Part shown: positions 46,281 to 59,187 of the stretch, piece by piece
How the letters are laid out: each line of letters starts with the position of its first letter
Numbering within the stretch: position 1 is the first letter of the stretch
Assembly (NCBI GenBank): GCA_036365145.1
Contig: JAEOAD010001700.1
Location: 558,001-622,000 of the forward strand
DNA: 64,000 nucleotides
DNA from: Orientallactaga sibirica
Taxonomy: Eukaryota; Chordata; Mammalia; Rodentia; Dipodidae
Direction of reading: 5' to 3'
The notes under the pieces: model-generated
Told to the model about the DNA's origin: nothing
The model's input: only the letters and a program-made list of their open reading frames with translations
The model's database searches: none
Made by a program: the position numbers and the translations under genes

Positions 46281-48162
46281 AGAATTAAGTATACATCCTT
46301 AGCCATCAGGGAAATGCAAATTAAAACCACTTTGAGATTCCATTTCACTCCTGTCAGAATGGCTGCCATCAAGAAAACAAGTAAGTGTTCGCGTGGATGC
46401 GGAAAAAGAAAAACTTCTACACTGTTGGTGGGAATGCAATCTGGTCCAGCCATTGTGGAAATCGGTGTGGAGGTTCTTAAGACAGCTAAAAATAGCTTTA
46501 CCATATGATCCAGCTATAGCACTCGTAGGCATATATACAGAGGACTCTTCTCACTACTTTAGAGATACTTGCACAACCATGTTTATTGTTGCTCTATTCA
46601 CAACAGCTAAGAAATGGAACCAGCCTAGATGTCCCTCCACAGATGAATGGATAATAAAGATGTGGTACATTTACACAATGGAGTTCTATTCAGCGGTAAA
46701 GAAAAATGAAATTATGAAATTTGCAGGGAAATGGATGGATCTGGAAAGGATTATATTAAGTGAGGTAACCCAGGATCAGAAAGCCAAATGTCACATGTTC
46801 TCTCTCATATGTGGATCCTAGCTACAAATGTATAGAATTGTGTGTGAACTAGAAACAAAAATAGGTACCAGAAACCAGTAAGCTGGTAAAAGGCTATAAG
46901 GGAGGCAGGCGAGGGAAGGATTTAAGTGTATGGTATTGCACATATGTAAGTAGAACAGATTACAGGGAGGGGAATGGCCTAAGTGAGGCCATTGGGAAAG
47001 AATGCACAAAAGAAGGGCATGGGGAGGGTCAATCAAAATTCAAGACAGTATGAATAAGACTTATATAAACCTACTTTTTTGAATAATGGCACATCCAGAA
47101 GCTGTAGACTGTTACTAGAAAATTTTCAGTGCCTGGGATGGGATACCTTCCAGTGAGTTGTTAGCCAAGGAGGTCCCGGTAGCCTCCAAAACATTAAAGA
47201 CTATTGCCAAAGCCCTTGGTTGCCCTTGAGAAACAGATAGTAAGACCCTATTGCTGAAGACATCTCTTGCCTGAGAGGTAAGGTCACTGAGAAAGCAAGC
47301 TGGTGCTGAGCAGAAAACCTTCTCCCTGTAGACCAGCCAACTGAAAGCTGGAGAAAAGCTGCAGTGCACGCAGCCTTATGGGAGACAGAAGTCATCAGCA
47401 GTGAAAACAGTGGACACTGAAAATTCAAGTTTGGCCATACAGGCCCAATGACTGAACGGGTGCAACAGTGGCATGTCTGCTCTTGGGGTAACCAACTGCT
47501 CTATAATTGGACTGAAGGCCTTCTCTACGGGAGGGAATACATACCTGGTACTGAAGAACCTAAACAAAAGTCTATGGCAGGGGAGGTCATGAGCCTTAGG
47601 GGTACAAAGCCTGCTCTTGTCTGGTTAAATGTATATATTATTCCCACCAAGCTGCCCTGAAAGCACTACACTTAATGTTCATATTCACATATTAACGCTA
47701 CTCTCACTTCTGGTTAGGGAAGCTTCTCTTTTCAGATGGCAATGACCACTGGGATGACCCAAAAGGCAACATAGTGCTGAGAAGGGATGGAGGAGTGCCC
47801 AGCACTGAAACATCTCTGTCACACCCTCCAAGGCTCAGGGTCCATTGCGGAAGAGAGGGCAGATAGAATGGAAGAGCCAAAGGAAAGGTATGACTTCTTA
47901 CAATGCAACTGCCCAGACAGAAATTGGCCTTGATATCCATGACCTCGCAGTGCCTAGCAATACCTTCGCAAGACCCTCATAATAGAACAAAAAGATGATG
48001 ATGTCAAATTAAAAGAGAGACTAATGGAGAGAGGGAGGGAGGGGATACGATGGAGATTGGAGTTCTAAAGGGGAATGGGGGAGGGGAGGGAAATATCATG
48101 CGTTTTTTGTATGTAAGTATAGAAGTTGTCAATAAAATAAATAAATAAAAGAATTAAGTATA
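46281..48162 (+). mobile_element. 5'-truncated L1 with target-site duplication
   Basis: L1 at 46294-48149 between copies of 'agaattaagtata' (46281-46293; 48150-48162). It contains the C-terminal part of ORF2 (the 46393-46821 frame, RCPSTDEWIIKMWYIYTMEFYSAVKKNE, is characteristic of L1 ORF2p) with a frame break near 46450, then about 1.3 kb of 3'UTR with A/G-rich end and AATAAA-type tail. Confidence 0.93.
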
Positions 48163-48749
48163 GACCAGACAACATTAAAGACTGCAGCTTGCAACTGTGA
48201 GATGGAGCCAGGTCCTCTGAAGCTAGATGAGAAGCTGTACACCACAGGTGAGGAAGTGTCTATGCAGCTAGGTATGCCTACAACTGCTGCTTCCTATCGG
48301 CAAAGTCACACCCAAACCCAAACTGTGCTGCGCTCAGTGTCCTCATATGCATTATCAATCTTCCTGAGCAAACCTGAGTCCTAGCAGAACTGCCTGTAAG
48401 CCAATCCATCTCCCGTGTCTGCAGAAGCTCCAGATTGTCCTCCTCTCAAGACCTGCTCAAATTGTCCCAAGTGTGTTACTACTACAAAGCTTTTGCACCC
48501 TATGCATGAGTTTGAGCAAGGCACTGGAGTGGAATGTTTTCAGTTGCTCAGCAGATCACTAAATAGGGTCCACAGTTTAGAGGTGGCTGGTTTGGTATCA
48601 GCCATGACCTACCATGAAAGAACAAGCTCTGCCAATGCTCCATGCCAACTAGGTAGAAGCTTCTTTCAAATCTGCGATCAGGAAGAAATGATGAATTCAA
48701 CATGCAAAACTTCCTCACCATCATTTTTCCAAAGACAAGACACTCTTTT
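48163..48749. other. Unassigned intergenic sequence downstream of STARD7
   Basis: Unique-looking; the plus-strand frame 48415-48783 (122 aa) overlaps the STARD7 3' end and shows no recognisable domain. Confidence 0.5.
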
Positions 48750-50589
48750 GTACCAATCTTTATGTTTTTATTCACACATTTGATAAAAATGTCACAGGAG
48801 CAAAATCATTACAATGACATAAGTAACTGTACATAGTTAAATCACCATTGAGTCAGAACATGGGCAACCACAAATGCTTTGCACCTGTGTACACGTGCAT
48901 ACAAACGGCTTCTGTATACACATATGCCATTCACAATCACAGGTGCCTAATGCAGATGTAACCCAGGAATCCCCACCCGACCCCTGGTTTCTGTCAGGTC
49001 CTCGGGAGAACAGAAGTGCTCAGTGAAAGATGCTGGCACTGCTCAGTACATGTCTCTGCTCTGCAATGACTCAGTGAAGACATGAAACACTGCAGCAGTT
49101 GTTTCCTTGGCACAAAACTGAACAGGCAACAGGATGGTCAAAAATGACTGAGTTAGTCTCAGGTTCAGAACCCTTTTCCACCGCAACAGGTTAGCAAGCA
49201 GGAAAAAAGAAAAATTCAGCTATTTGAATACCAGAGGGTTTAAATAAAACTTGATCCCTATTCTCCCAGCAGACTGCAACCATGGCCAAAAGCAAAGCCA
49301 GCAAGGCCAATCTGATACCATCCAGTTGTGATCTTAACTGTGTGGCTGGCTTTTAGTTCAGCTCTGGAGACAGGAGGAAAAACTTTTTAAAGGGTCACAC
49401 AAACCACATCTCCACCATATAGGTATTTAGGTCAAGACTCAAAATCTATTGGCCCACTCAGCTTGCCTCCAGTTCTAAGAGTTCTCAAGAGAGACACACC
49501 CCCTTGTCCATCCTCTGTCTTTAGCCTTTTAAGAAGGATAAGTCAAACCTGTAGTGGGAAAACAATGTCTGACCAAAAAAAAAAAAAAAAAAAAAAAAAA
49601 CTGTATAACTCTATATTTAAAATAGTAGAGTAGGGCTATAGGGCTATGGAGAAATCGTGCAACAAAACAATTCCATTTTCAGTCAAAGGTTAAAAAGGAA
49701 GTTAATTTATTTTCAAATATGTTTTGGTTTTCTGAGGAAGGGTCTCACTCTAGCTCAGGCTAGCCTGGAATTTACTATGTAGTCTCAGGGTGGCCTCGAA
49801 CTCATGGTGATCCTCCTACCTCTGCCTCCTGAGTGCTAGGATTAAAGGCGTGCAGCACCACGCCTGGCTTTTAAATGTGTTGTTTTGTGCACTTTCACTG
49901 ACCCTACTAAAACATCAATAGAGAAAACTACTGTCTGAGGGCTGTCTCCAGTGCTCTTGGCAAATGGGTTAAGGCTATGGAGGAGGCAATAATCCAATTC
50001 AGATAAGAATTCCTCCGAGTCATGTGAGTCAATGTGATAATATTTTGTGGGGGGATTTCTTGATATAAACTTATGTCCCTCAAGATAAAAGTAAGGTGAG
50101 GACAAGGCACTTAACATGGCCAAGCATCATTCACACCCATCCAGTAGACTAGAGTATTCCCAGTGACCCCTCCTTGGGAAAATGACCAGCCAACCATACT
50201 TTCCAGCTGACCTGCAGAGCTGAAGGACATCCAAAGCACTGCACAACCAATGGTGGAATTTGGAATGTCAGCGAGGAACTACTCAGAGGAAGCAAACGGA
50301 AATTGTCCCCTTCTGGCCTGAGGTGAGAGGTTTGTTCCAAATTAGCTCAGTGAAATACTGAATTTGACAATGGTTGGTCTGAGAATATGACCGTGCCTCC
50401 ACGATGCCACTGTCTCTGTTTGATAAAGAGCAACAGGGCTCTGAATGAAACCAGACCCCAGCTAGTGAATTATCTTGCACTGGGAGTTACAGCAGATGCC
50501 TTCTAGTACATGTGGCTTGTCCTCAGTCTAGCAGCGAGCCAAGGAACAGGCAAGGCTAGAAGTGCCTATTCCTTCTAACCCAGAGCTCC
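48750..50589 (-). other. STARD7: STARD7 3' untranslated region
   Basis: Runs on the minus strand from the stop codon for about 1.84 kb to an AATAAA at 48767-48772, with cleavage expected near 48750. The size suits a STARD7 mRNA of roughly 3-3.5 kb. A reverse B1 (49712-49870) and an A-run at 49577-49602 have entered it. Confidence 0.7.
49712..49870 (-). repeat. B1 SINE within STARD7 3'UTR
   Basis: Same orientation as the gene, so its sequence would be present in sense in the mRNA. Confidence 0.85.
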
Positions 50590-50774
50590 TCAGGCATACT
50601 CAATCCGAGCTGGGCCACAACTACCCTCGTTCTTCCGCTCAGAGGACGGGACTGTGGCCTTGGCTTCACTGCTCATCTCCAGAGGCTTAGCTGACATGTA
50701 GTCCTTCACTTTGATCTCCATATTCTTGGCTTTCAGAGTGGCCATGTGCAGCTTCTCCAGGAACTCTGGCATGC
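50590..50774 (-). CDS. STARD7: STARD7, last coding exon
   Basis: Minus strand: acceptor '...ttttcctgtgtcccgacag' then 185 bp of coding ending TGA (50590-50592). The protein reads MPEFLEKLHMATLKAK, the C-terminal START-domain helix, then a polar tail ending SCGPARIEYA, as in mammalian STARD7. STARD7 is a START-domain lipid-transfer protein that carries phosphatidylcholine to mitochondria. The exon starts with the last two bases of a Gly codon split with the exon at 52058. No stops or frameshifts; it appears functional. The upstream open frame extending to 50820 is intron, and its ATG is not the start. Confidence 0.92.
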
Positions 50775-51237
50775 CTGTCGGGACACAGGAAAATCTGGTA
50801 AAGCTAATATACAAACCCAAGGCAGACTCAACAATGGAAGGCCTCTCTCTTTGATGGCAAAAACCACCTCTTCCTTATGAAAATAAGTTTGAATGGCAAC
50901 CTGTAAATGACAGCTGCCTCCCAGAAAGCTTCCTTCCCTATGCATGCTTTGTGAAAGCCACCCATGACCTCTGATCCTTTCCCAAGGGGTACCGGTCAGG
51001 TCACTTAAATTCTAAAAGGCTATCTGTTAAGTAATTAAAATATCTCTTGTCACTGACAAGTCAAAATAGCCACCATTTAATTAAAACAAATGTCAAACAG
51101 AAATACCTAATCCTGCAAGGAATAGTGGCACACACCTTTAATACCAGCATTTAGGAAGCAAGGTAGGAGGACTGTTGTGAATTTGAGGGACTACAGAGTC
51201 AATTCCAGGTCAGCCTGGGCTAGAGGAAGACCCTACC

Positions 51238-51269
<32 letters not shown>

Positions 51270-51973
51270 GAAGAAGAAAGAATAGGAGCCAGGCATGGTA
51301 GCAAACACCTTTAATTCCAGCACTCAGGAGGCAGAGGTAGGAGGATCCCTGTGAGTTCAAGGCCACTGAGACTACATAGAGAATTGAGCCTACCTCAAAA
51401 AAAAAAAAAAGGAGGAAATACCTAATCTTCCCATTCTTCCCAGTGGTATAAGAACTGGGAGGTGGAGACAGAGGATTAGGAATTTAAAGCCACCCTCAGT
51501 TTAGCTTGGATGGATAAAATTTACCCTCTCCTCACAAAAACAAAACAAAAAAACATTCTTTCTAGAGCCCTGAATTTTCATCCCTTCCTATTCTACCTAG
51601 AGACCAGATTGAACCTGAAAGGCTATTTGTATTTCCTTCAGCAGGACTCTCATAAAACAAAGTACTAACCCTTCCGCTGCTATACGAAGACAGAAAAAGC
51701 CTTTAATGCTAGCACTGGGGATGCTGAGATAGGACAATTGCCCTAAGTTTGAGGCCAAACTGGGTTACAGAATGAGTTCCAGGTCAGCTTGAGCTACATT
51801 TAGACCCTACTCAGAAAAGTAAAACTAATCCCAACAATGGAAGCAGAGGTAGGAGGACTGAACATGAGGTCAAGGCCACCTGAGACTACAGAGTGAATTC
51901 CAGGTCACTCTGTAGACAGAAAAACAAAATGCTCAAGTCGGTTTCCAGGCCCAGTATGTATGTCCTTACTCAC
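50775..51973 (-). other. Last intron of STARD7 with B1 SINEs
   Basis: GT (51972-51973) and AG (50775-50776) are intact. Forward B1-related SINEs lie at 51111-51268, 51285-51412, 51685-51815 and 51825-51930; all are antisense to the gene. Confidence 0.8.
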
Positions 51974-52058
51974 CACTGGAAACCATCCAACTAACACAGT
52001 AGCGAGGAAACACAGTCTGGGGATTGTCACTGTATGTCAACAAGTAGTCAAAGCCATT
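51974..52058 (-). CDS. STARD7: STARD7, penultimate coding exon
   Basis: 85 bp on the minus strand between acceptor CCAG (at 52059-52062) and donor GTGAGTAA (51973 downward). It reads NGFDYLLTYSDNPQTVFP then RYCVSWMVSSG, part of the START-domain floor strand before the C-terminal helix, and joins in frame to the next exon (28 codons plus one base). No further upstream STARD7 exon is visible before the window ends at 64000, so the preceding intron exceeds 11.9 kb. Confidence 0.92.
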
Positions 52059-52189
52059 CTGGAAAAGAAAAACAGCAAAGATGAGGGTAGTCGGATTACT
52101 CACCACAACCTTCCTATCCAGCAACATGAAGTAACTATGACCTGATTCTGGAGCAGGGAGTACATTTGTTTTATCCTATGCAGAAAACT

Positions 52190-52312
52190 TCACATCATGC
52201 TAGAGCACATGCCTTTAATCCCAGCACTTTGGAGGATTGTTGTGAGCTTGAGGCCAGCCTGAGACTACAGAGTCAATTCCAGATCAGCCTGGGCTAGAGC
52301 AAGACCCTACCT

Positions 52313-52377
<65 letters not shown>

Positions 52378-52515
52378 GGAAGGAAGGAAGGAAGGAGGGA
52401 GGGAGGGAAGGAAGGAAGGAGAAAAAAAAGAAAAACAAAAGAATAGGAGCCAGGTGTGATGGCACACACCTTTAATCCCAGAATTTGGGAGGAAGAGGTA
52501 GAAGGATCACCATGA
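52190..52515 (+). repeat. B1 SINE, long A-tail and GAA/GGAA microsatellite, second partial B1
   Basis: B1 52190-52312; A-tail to about 52355; GAA and (GGAA)n at 52356-52420; B1 fragment 52447-52515. The reverse frame of 112 aa with a poly-F run is tail-encoded. Confidence 0.85.
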
Positions 52516-55500
52516 GTGGTCAGAATCCCACCAAGGTGCCAGAAGCCCTGATCTGCAAGCCTGTCAGGCCAAAAGTACAGAGTGGCAGAAACAGAAACAA
52601 GGTGAGGGGATTTTCCACTCATATCAGTCTCCTTGAAAAGTCAAGAAACCTGAAAGGGAAGACAGCAGGGACCAGCTGAGCAGCAGCTGAAGGAGATACA
52701 AATGGGACCAGCCAAGCAGCTCCTATACAACTCCAGGCACCCTGCAAAGTCTCCCATCCCCCAGCCATGAGGACCACAAATGGCTGCCCAGCACAGAGAG
52801 ATCAAGGTGAGCACTCAGCATTGGTGAGACTGGAAGCCATCCCAAAAGGTAACGGGGCCTACTTATACAAAGCCAGATACATATGCCTGCACTAGAAGCG
52901 CATATCTCTCCATGTCAGGAAAGGCCATGTATTACATTTGAATGATATATGCTTGGTTGGCTTTACCCTTCTCAAATAAGCTGTATTTTGGTGTTGACTA
53001 TTGTTGCCTTTGATGTTTCCTGATTTTTAGGGCCTCTGTCTTTTTCTTCTGTCATTTTATTGGGGGCAGGGCTTGACTGGCCCCGGGTTGACTTGGAAAC
53101 TGTTTCAGACTAGAAATCTCAGTCTCCAGGTTGACAGGATTAAGTGTGTGGGGCAACACACACCATTCAGGACTTTGGCTTTACTAGATTATCTGTTAGT
53201 TTAATCCCCACACTTGTATAAATACTCTGTACTGGTTCTGATTGAATGTCTATATTGCTCAGTTGAATTTTAGAATTTGCCAGTAATTTGCTTTACCCAT
53301 CAACTACATACTTGAATAGCAGGCAAACTCAACACCTAGGATCATTTTTGCTGTTTCTCTTGGGAGTAAGCTATGCCTGGCATCCTAAACTCCTACACTG
53401 AAGATATATAAAGTCAGATTTAAATAGCTAAGAACACTGCAGATAATTAGAAAACCCAGGAATCAAATGAACTCAAGATGCAAAAATCTCTACATTATAA
53501 TGTAAGAAACACAAAAAATCAAGACCATACAATCCCACAAAAAATTATAAACCCATCAGAAATTACTGCCAGTGACACTGCTGTAGATGAAATGCCTGAC
53601 AAAGATTTTTAAAAAAATTATGAGCCAGGCGCATGCCTTTAATCCCAGCACTCGGGAGGTAGAGGTAGGAGGATCGCTGAGAGTTCGAGGCCACCCTGAG
53701 ACTACAGAGTGAATTCCAGGTCAGCCTGAGCCAGAGTGAGACCCTACCTCGCAAAAAACAAACAAAACAAAACAAAACAAAAAAATTATGTTCAAAGGAA
53801 TCAAAGAGGAAAACCAACTCCTGAAGGAGAACATAGGAAATGAAATAAGGAGGTCAATACAAAGCATGAATAAGGAAATATAAATACTGAAAATACCAAT
53901 CAGAAATATTAGAAATGGCCAGGCATGTTGGCACACACCTTTAATCCCAGCACTTGGGAGGCAAACATTGGAGGATCACTGTGAGTTCAAGGCCAGCCTG
54001 AGACTACATAGTGAATTCCAGGTCAGCCTGAGCTAGAGTGAAACCCTACCTCTGAAAACCAAAAGGAAAAAGGAAAAAAAAAAAAAAGAAATTCTAAAAA
54101 TGAAAAACAGAGTAAGTCAAATAGAAAACTCTGTAGAGGAGCTAGAGAGATGGCTTAGTGGTTAAGGTGTTTGTCTGCAAAACCAAAGAAACCCAGTTCA
54201 ACTCTCCAGGACCCATGCAAGTCAGATACACAAGGGGGCGCATGATTCTGGAGTTCATTTGCAAAGGCTGGAGGCCCTGGTATGCCCATTCTCTCTCTCT
54301 CTCTCAAATAATAAATAAGAAAGCAAGAAAGGAAGGGAGGGAGGAAGGGAAAATGAGAGAAAGAGAAAGAAAGAGAACAGGAAGGCAAGCTCTGTAGAAA
54401 GTCTCACCAGAAGACTGGATCAAGAGGACAGAATATCTAAACTAGAAGACCAGATGGCAGATATAATACAGGCCAATAAAGAAAAGGACAAACTAACATG
54501 AAGGCATGAATGGGAATTTCAACACATCCCAGACACTATGAAGAGATCAAACATAAGAATTCAGGGCATACTAGTAGGGGAAGAAATTTACTCCAAGTGC
54601 ATTATAGGCATTTTCAAAATCATAGAAGAAAACTTCCCTTAAATAGGGAAAGTGATGCCAATACAAATACAGGAAGCCTATAGAATGCAAAACAGACAAA
54701 ATATATTGAAAGCAGTTAAAGAGAAAAAGTAAGACACCTACAAAGGCAAGCCCATCAGGATAACAGCAGATTATTCAACACAAACATTAAAAGCCAGGAG
54801 ATTAATGGGGGTGAAAAGGCCTAAGTGAGGTCAGGGAAGAGATTGAGTAAAGAACGGTGGAGGAAAGGCTAATCACAATCTAAGAGGATATAAATAAGTC
54901 CTATGGAAACCTACTTTTCTGGACAATGGAACACTCAGAAGCCATAGATTGTTACTAGAAAATTTTCACTGCCAGGGATGGGATACCTTTCCAGTGAGTT
55001 GTTGGTCAGGGAGGTCACAGATACCCCCAAAACATTATAGGCATTGCCGAGGCCCTTGGTTTCCCACCAGGATTGATGGTAAATCCCTATTGCTGAAGAC
55101 TCCACATACCTGGGAGGCAAGTTCACTGAGAAAACCTGCTGGAGCTAAGCTGAAAGCCTCTTCCATGAGGACCAGCTGACAGAAAGTTGGAAAAGGCTAC
55201 ACTGCATGCAGTTCAGTGGGAGAGAGAAAACACCAGTGAAGGTACTCAACAGTGAACACTGCAAGCTTTAAATTTGGCCAGCCAGGTCAAATGAGCCAAT
55301 GGGTGCAATAGTGGTATGTCTGTTATGGGGGAAACCAACTGCTCTCTAATTGGACTGGAGGCCCACTCCATGGGAGGGAACACATCCCTGATACTGAAAA
55401 CGTATGACAGGGGTAGTCATGAGCCATAAGGGTGTAATGTCTGCTGGAGTCTTGCTAAATGTATATACTATGCTCACCAAACTGCCCAGTAAGCACTTCT

Positions 55501-55990
55501 CTTAATGTCCACACCCATATATTAATACTACTCTCACTTTTGGTTAGAGAAGCTTCTCTTTTCAGATGGTGGCAACCTTGGGATGATTCAGAAGGTACCA
55601 TGGTGCTGAGAAGAAGTGACAGAGGAGTGCTCAGCACTGAAACATCTCAAACCTACCTTCCAAGGCTCAGGGTCCATTGCGGAAGAGGGGTCGGAAAGAA
55701 TGTAAGAGCCAAAGGAAGGGTAGGACTCCTTACAATGTACTCCTCCAGACACTAAATGGCCTGGATATCCATGACCTCACAGTGTCTGACACTACCTACA
55801 TAAGACCATCATAATAGGCGGAAAAGATCATGACATCAAACTGAAAAGAGAGACTGATTGAGGGGGGAAGGGGATATTATGGAGAGTGAAGTTTCAAAGG
55901 GGAAAATGGGGAGAGGGAGGGAAAAAGATGGGATATTGCCTACAATTAAAGAAGTTGTCAATAAAAATAATAGTAATAAAAATAAATAAA
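52516..55990 (+). mobile_element. L1 with 5' region and ORF1 joined directly to the 3'UTR
   Basis: 52516-53470 is probably L1 5'UTR. ORF1 starts near 53479 (MQKSLHYNVRNTKNQDHT) and continues through the coiled-coil piece (QEDRISKLEDQMADII, about 54420) to the nucleic-acid-binding part (about 54750-54794). At 54795 the sequence switches to 'attaatgggggtgaaaagg', which is 3'UTR. All of ORF2 is missing. B1s at 53620-53786 (flanked by 'aaaaaattatg') and 53916-54086, and a Dip at 54138-54376, interrupt ORF1. The 3' end is 'gttgtcaataaaaataatag'. Confidence 0.75.
53620..54376 (+). repeat. SINEs inserted in L1 ORF1
   Basis: B1 53620-53786; B1 53916-54086 (flanks 'agaaatattagaaatg' / 'agaaattctaaaaatg'); Dip 54138-54376. 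All forward. Confidence 0.88.
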
Positions 55991-57285
55991 GAAAAAAATC
56001 ATTTGGACAAAAAAAAAAAAACAAAACACCTTGTATATTTAAAACAATTCTATGCAACAAAAACAAGGCTGGTGGTATCACCATACCTGATTTTAACCTA
56101 TATTACAGTGCCATAATAACAAAAACAGAATGGCACTGGCACAAAAATCAGACATGTAGATCAATGCAACAGAATAGAATACCTAGATGTAAGTCTGGGT
56201 AGCTACAGCCACCTGATCTTGGACAAAAATGCCAATAAAACTCACTGGAATATTACTCTCCACCAAGCTGCCCTGAAAGCACTACACTTAATGTTCATAT
56301 TCACATATTAACACTACTCTCACTTCTGGTTAGAGAAGCTTCTCTTTTCAGATGGCAATGACCACTGGGATGACCCAAAAGGCAACACAGTGCTGAGAAG
56401 AAGGGATGGAAGAGTGCCCAGCACTGAAACACCTGTCACACCCTCCAAGGCTCCAGGGACCATTGCGGAAGAGGGGCCGGATAGAATGGAAGAGCCAAAG
56501 GAAGGGTATGACTCCTTACAATGCAACTGCCCAGACAGAAATTGGCCTTGATATCCATGACCTTACAGTGCCTAGCAATACCTTCGCAAGACCCTCAAAA
56601 TAGAAGAAAAAGATGATGACATCAAACTAAAAGAGAGACTAATGGAGAGAGGGAGGGGATATGATGGAGATTGGAGTTCTAAAGTCAAATGGGGGGAGGG
56701 GAGGAAAATATCACTTTGTATGTAAGTATAGAAGTTGTCAATTAAAAAAATAATTAAAATTTTAAAAAGTTAACATAAAAAAATTTAGAATAAATAATAA
56801 AAAGGAAAAAAAACTCACTGGAGAAAAGACAGCCTCTGTAGCAAATGGTGTTGGGAAAACTGGATATATATCTGCAGAAGGGTGAAAATAGATCCTTATC
56901 TCTCTCCATGCACAAGAACTAAGTCCAAATGGATCAAAGACTTTGATATCAGACCCAAAACTCTAAAACTGCTAGGGGAAAAAGTAGGGGAAATCCTTCA
57001 ACATATTGGTCTTGACAAAGACTTTCTGAATATAACCCCAATTGCCCAGGGAATAAAACCACAGATCAACTGTTGGGACCACATGGAATTACAAAGCTTT
57101 TGTACAGCAAAGGACACTGAATAGACCAAAGTGGCAACCTACAGAATGGGAGAAAATCTTTGCCAGCTATACATCTGACAGAGAATTAATATCCAGGATA
57201 TACATCTGACAGAGAATTAATATCCAGGATATACAAAGAACTCAAAAACCTCAATAATAAGAAACCCAACACCCCAATTTAAAAA
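55991..57285 (+). mobile_element. L1 ORF2 fragments split by a nested L1 3'UTR insertion
   Basis: ORF2 sequence at 56020-56249 ('ggctggtggtatcaccatac') continues at 56812-57285 ('gcaaatggtgttgggaaaac'; the frame at 56882-57124 is typical ORF2p). Between them 56250-56800 is another L1's 3'UTR, flanked by 'aaactcactgga' on both sides. A 31 bp unit is duplicated in tandem at 57168-57229. Confidence 0.85.
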
Positions 57286-57287
57286 AT

Positions 57288-57515
57288 GGACTGGAGAAGA
57301 TGGCTTGGTTAAGGCGTTTGCCTGCAAAGCCAAAGGACCCTGGTTCAATTCCCCAGGACCCACATAAGCCAGATGCACAAGGAGGCGAATGCATCCAGAG
57401 TTCGTTTGCAGTGGCTAGAGGCCCTGGTATAGCCATTCTTTCTCTCAAATACATAATAAAATAAAATAAAATAAAATAAAATAAAATAAAATAAAATAAA
57501 ATAAAGTAAAGTAAA
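57288..57515 (+). repeat. Dip-type SINE with (AAAAT)n tail
   Basis: Splits the L1 ORF2 sequence; pentanucleotide tail at 57456-57503. Confidence 0.88.
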
Positions 57516-57583
57516 TAAAATCGGCTAAGGAACTAAATAGAGAATTTTCTAAAGAAGAAATACAGACAGCATATAAACAAAAA

Positions 57584-57626
<43 letters not shown>

Positions 57627-58213
57627 GCAATGTTCTATATCCCTAGCCATCAGGGAAATGCAAATTAAAACTACTTTGAGATTCCATCTCATTACTGTCA
57701 GAATGGCTACCACCATGAAAACAAATGACTATAAATGATGGCAAGGGTGTGGAAAAAGAGGAACCCTTCTACACTGTTGGTGGGAATGGTCCAGCCATTG
57801 TGAAAATCAGTGTGGAGGTTCCTGAGACAGCTACAAATAACTTACCATATGACCCAGCTATAGCATTCCACACTACCTTAGAGAAACGTGCTTGACCATA
57901 TTTATTGCTGCTCTATTCACAATAGCTAGGAAATGGAACCAGCCTAGATGTCCCTCAATTGATGAGTGGATAATGAAGATGTGGAACATTTATACAATGG
58001 GGTGCTACTCAGGAGAGATGGAGGAAAACTCAGGAGCAGAGGCCAGTAAGATAGAAAGAGGATATAAAGGGAATAGAAGGGGCAGGGAGTTACTTAATAG
58101 GATGGCATTGTATATGTGTATGTACAAGAACAGATTAATGGGGGTGAAAAGGCCTAAGTGAGGTCAGGGGAAGAGATTGAGTAAAGGAAAGGTAGGGGAA
58201 GGGCTAATCAAAA
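57516..58213 (+). mobile_element. L1 ORF2 end and 3'UTR start, with (AAAG)n
   Basis: Continues the L1 of 56812-57285; (AAAG)n at 57581-57627. ORF2 C-terminus 57892-58015, then 3'UTR to 58213 where the FBXO45 copy begins. L1 3'UTR sequence resumes near 62290, so the retrocopy probably landed in this element. Confidence 0.8.
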
Positions 58214-58790
58214 CCTAATAGTGTGGGGAGACACAGACACAGCCTGTGCCCTCTGCAAGGAGGGCATCCTGTGGATGGACCCATGCTAGGGCAGGAGAGC
58301 TGGAGGCACTGGTGGTTGCATGGAGAGGGGTGGTGAGCACTCTGCTCTAGTCTCAAGGTGAGGCTTTGCCTTGAGTCAGGGACATTGGTGGGGGGAGGGG
58401 GGAAGGGGAAAGTGGCGGCTTTTGGGCTGCCTGGCTAGCCAGGCATAGAGGCACCAGGCTTGGTGGTTGGAGCAGCCTCTCGCGGCCCCGGCAGCAGCAG
58501 GGGTGGGGCCAGGATAGGGATCAGCAGGGCAGCGGCTGGCTGCCTGCTGAAGTTAGTGTTCTTGTACCTAGAGCTGTCAGAGCTCAGGAGCTACACCCTC
58601 CTGTGTGCAAGCATTGGTACTGCTGCCTGCACGGGGAGGAGAACAGCGAGATGTGGCAGAGACTAGCAAAAGAGGCTCTGCGCACTGACATCCTCTGCAA
58701 CCTGCCCAGTAAGGCCAAGGCACATGCTTTCCAGCATGCCTTCAGCACTAATGGCTGCTCTAGGACTGTCTATATTAAGAATAGCTTTAG

Positions 58791-58924
58791 CCAGGCATGG
58801 TGGTGCACGCCTTTAATCCCAGCATTCGGGAGGCAGAGGTAGGAGGATCACCTTGAGTTCAAGGCCACCCTGAGACTACATAGTGAATTCCAGGTCAGTC
58901 TGGGTCAGAGTGAAACTCTACCTG

Positions 58925-58961
<37 letters not shown>

Positions 58962-59187
58962 TTACTTTACAAGCTGGGCATGGTGGCACATGCCTTTAAT
59001 GCCAGCACTTGGGAGGCAGAGGTGGTAGGAATATCCACGAGTTCAAGGCCAGCCTGAGACTACGTAGTGAACTCTAAGCCAGCCTATGCTAGAGTGAGAC
59101 CCTACCTCGAAAAACCAAAAAACAAACCAGGCATGGTGGTGCACGCCTTTAATCCCAGCACTCAGGAGGCAGAGGTAGGAGGATCAC
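58791..59187 (+). repeat. Three B1 SINEs in a row within the FBXO45 copy
   Basis: B1 58791-58958, B1 58972-59122, and the 5' part of a third B1 (59127-59187) whose 3' part is at 60856-60970. 'aagaatagcttt' appears before the first (58777) and after the last (60968). Confidence 0.88.

Noticed and set aside
48415..48783. 122-residue plus-strand frame near the STARD7 3' end
   Set aside because: Antisense to the predicted 3'UTR end, no domain, no splice context.
50590..50820. Start of a 76-residue protein at 50820 (minus)
   Set aside because: The first 15 codons are intron; the splice acceptor at 50775 and the in-frame join to the exon at 51974-52058 define the true structure.
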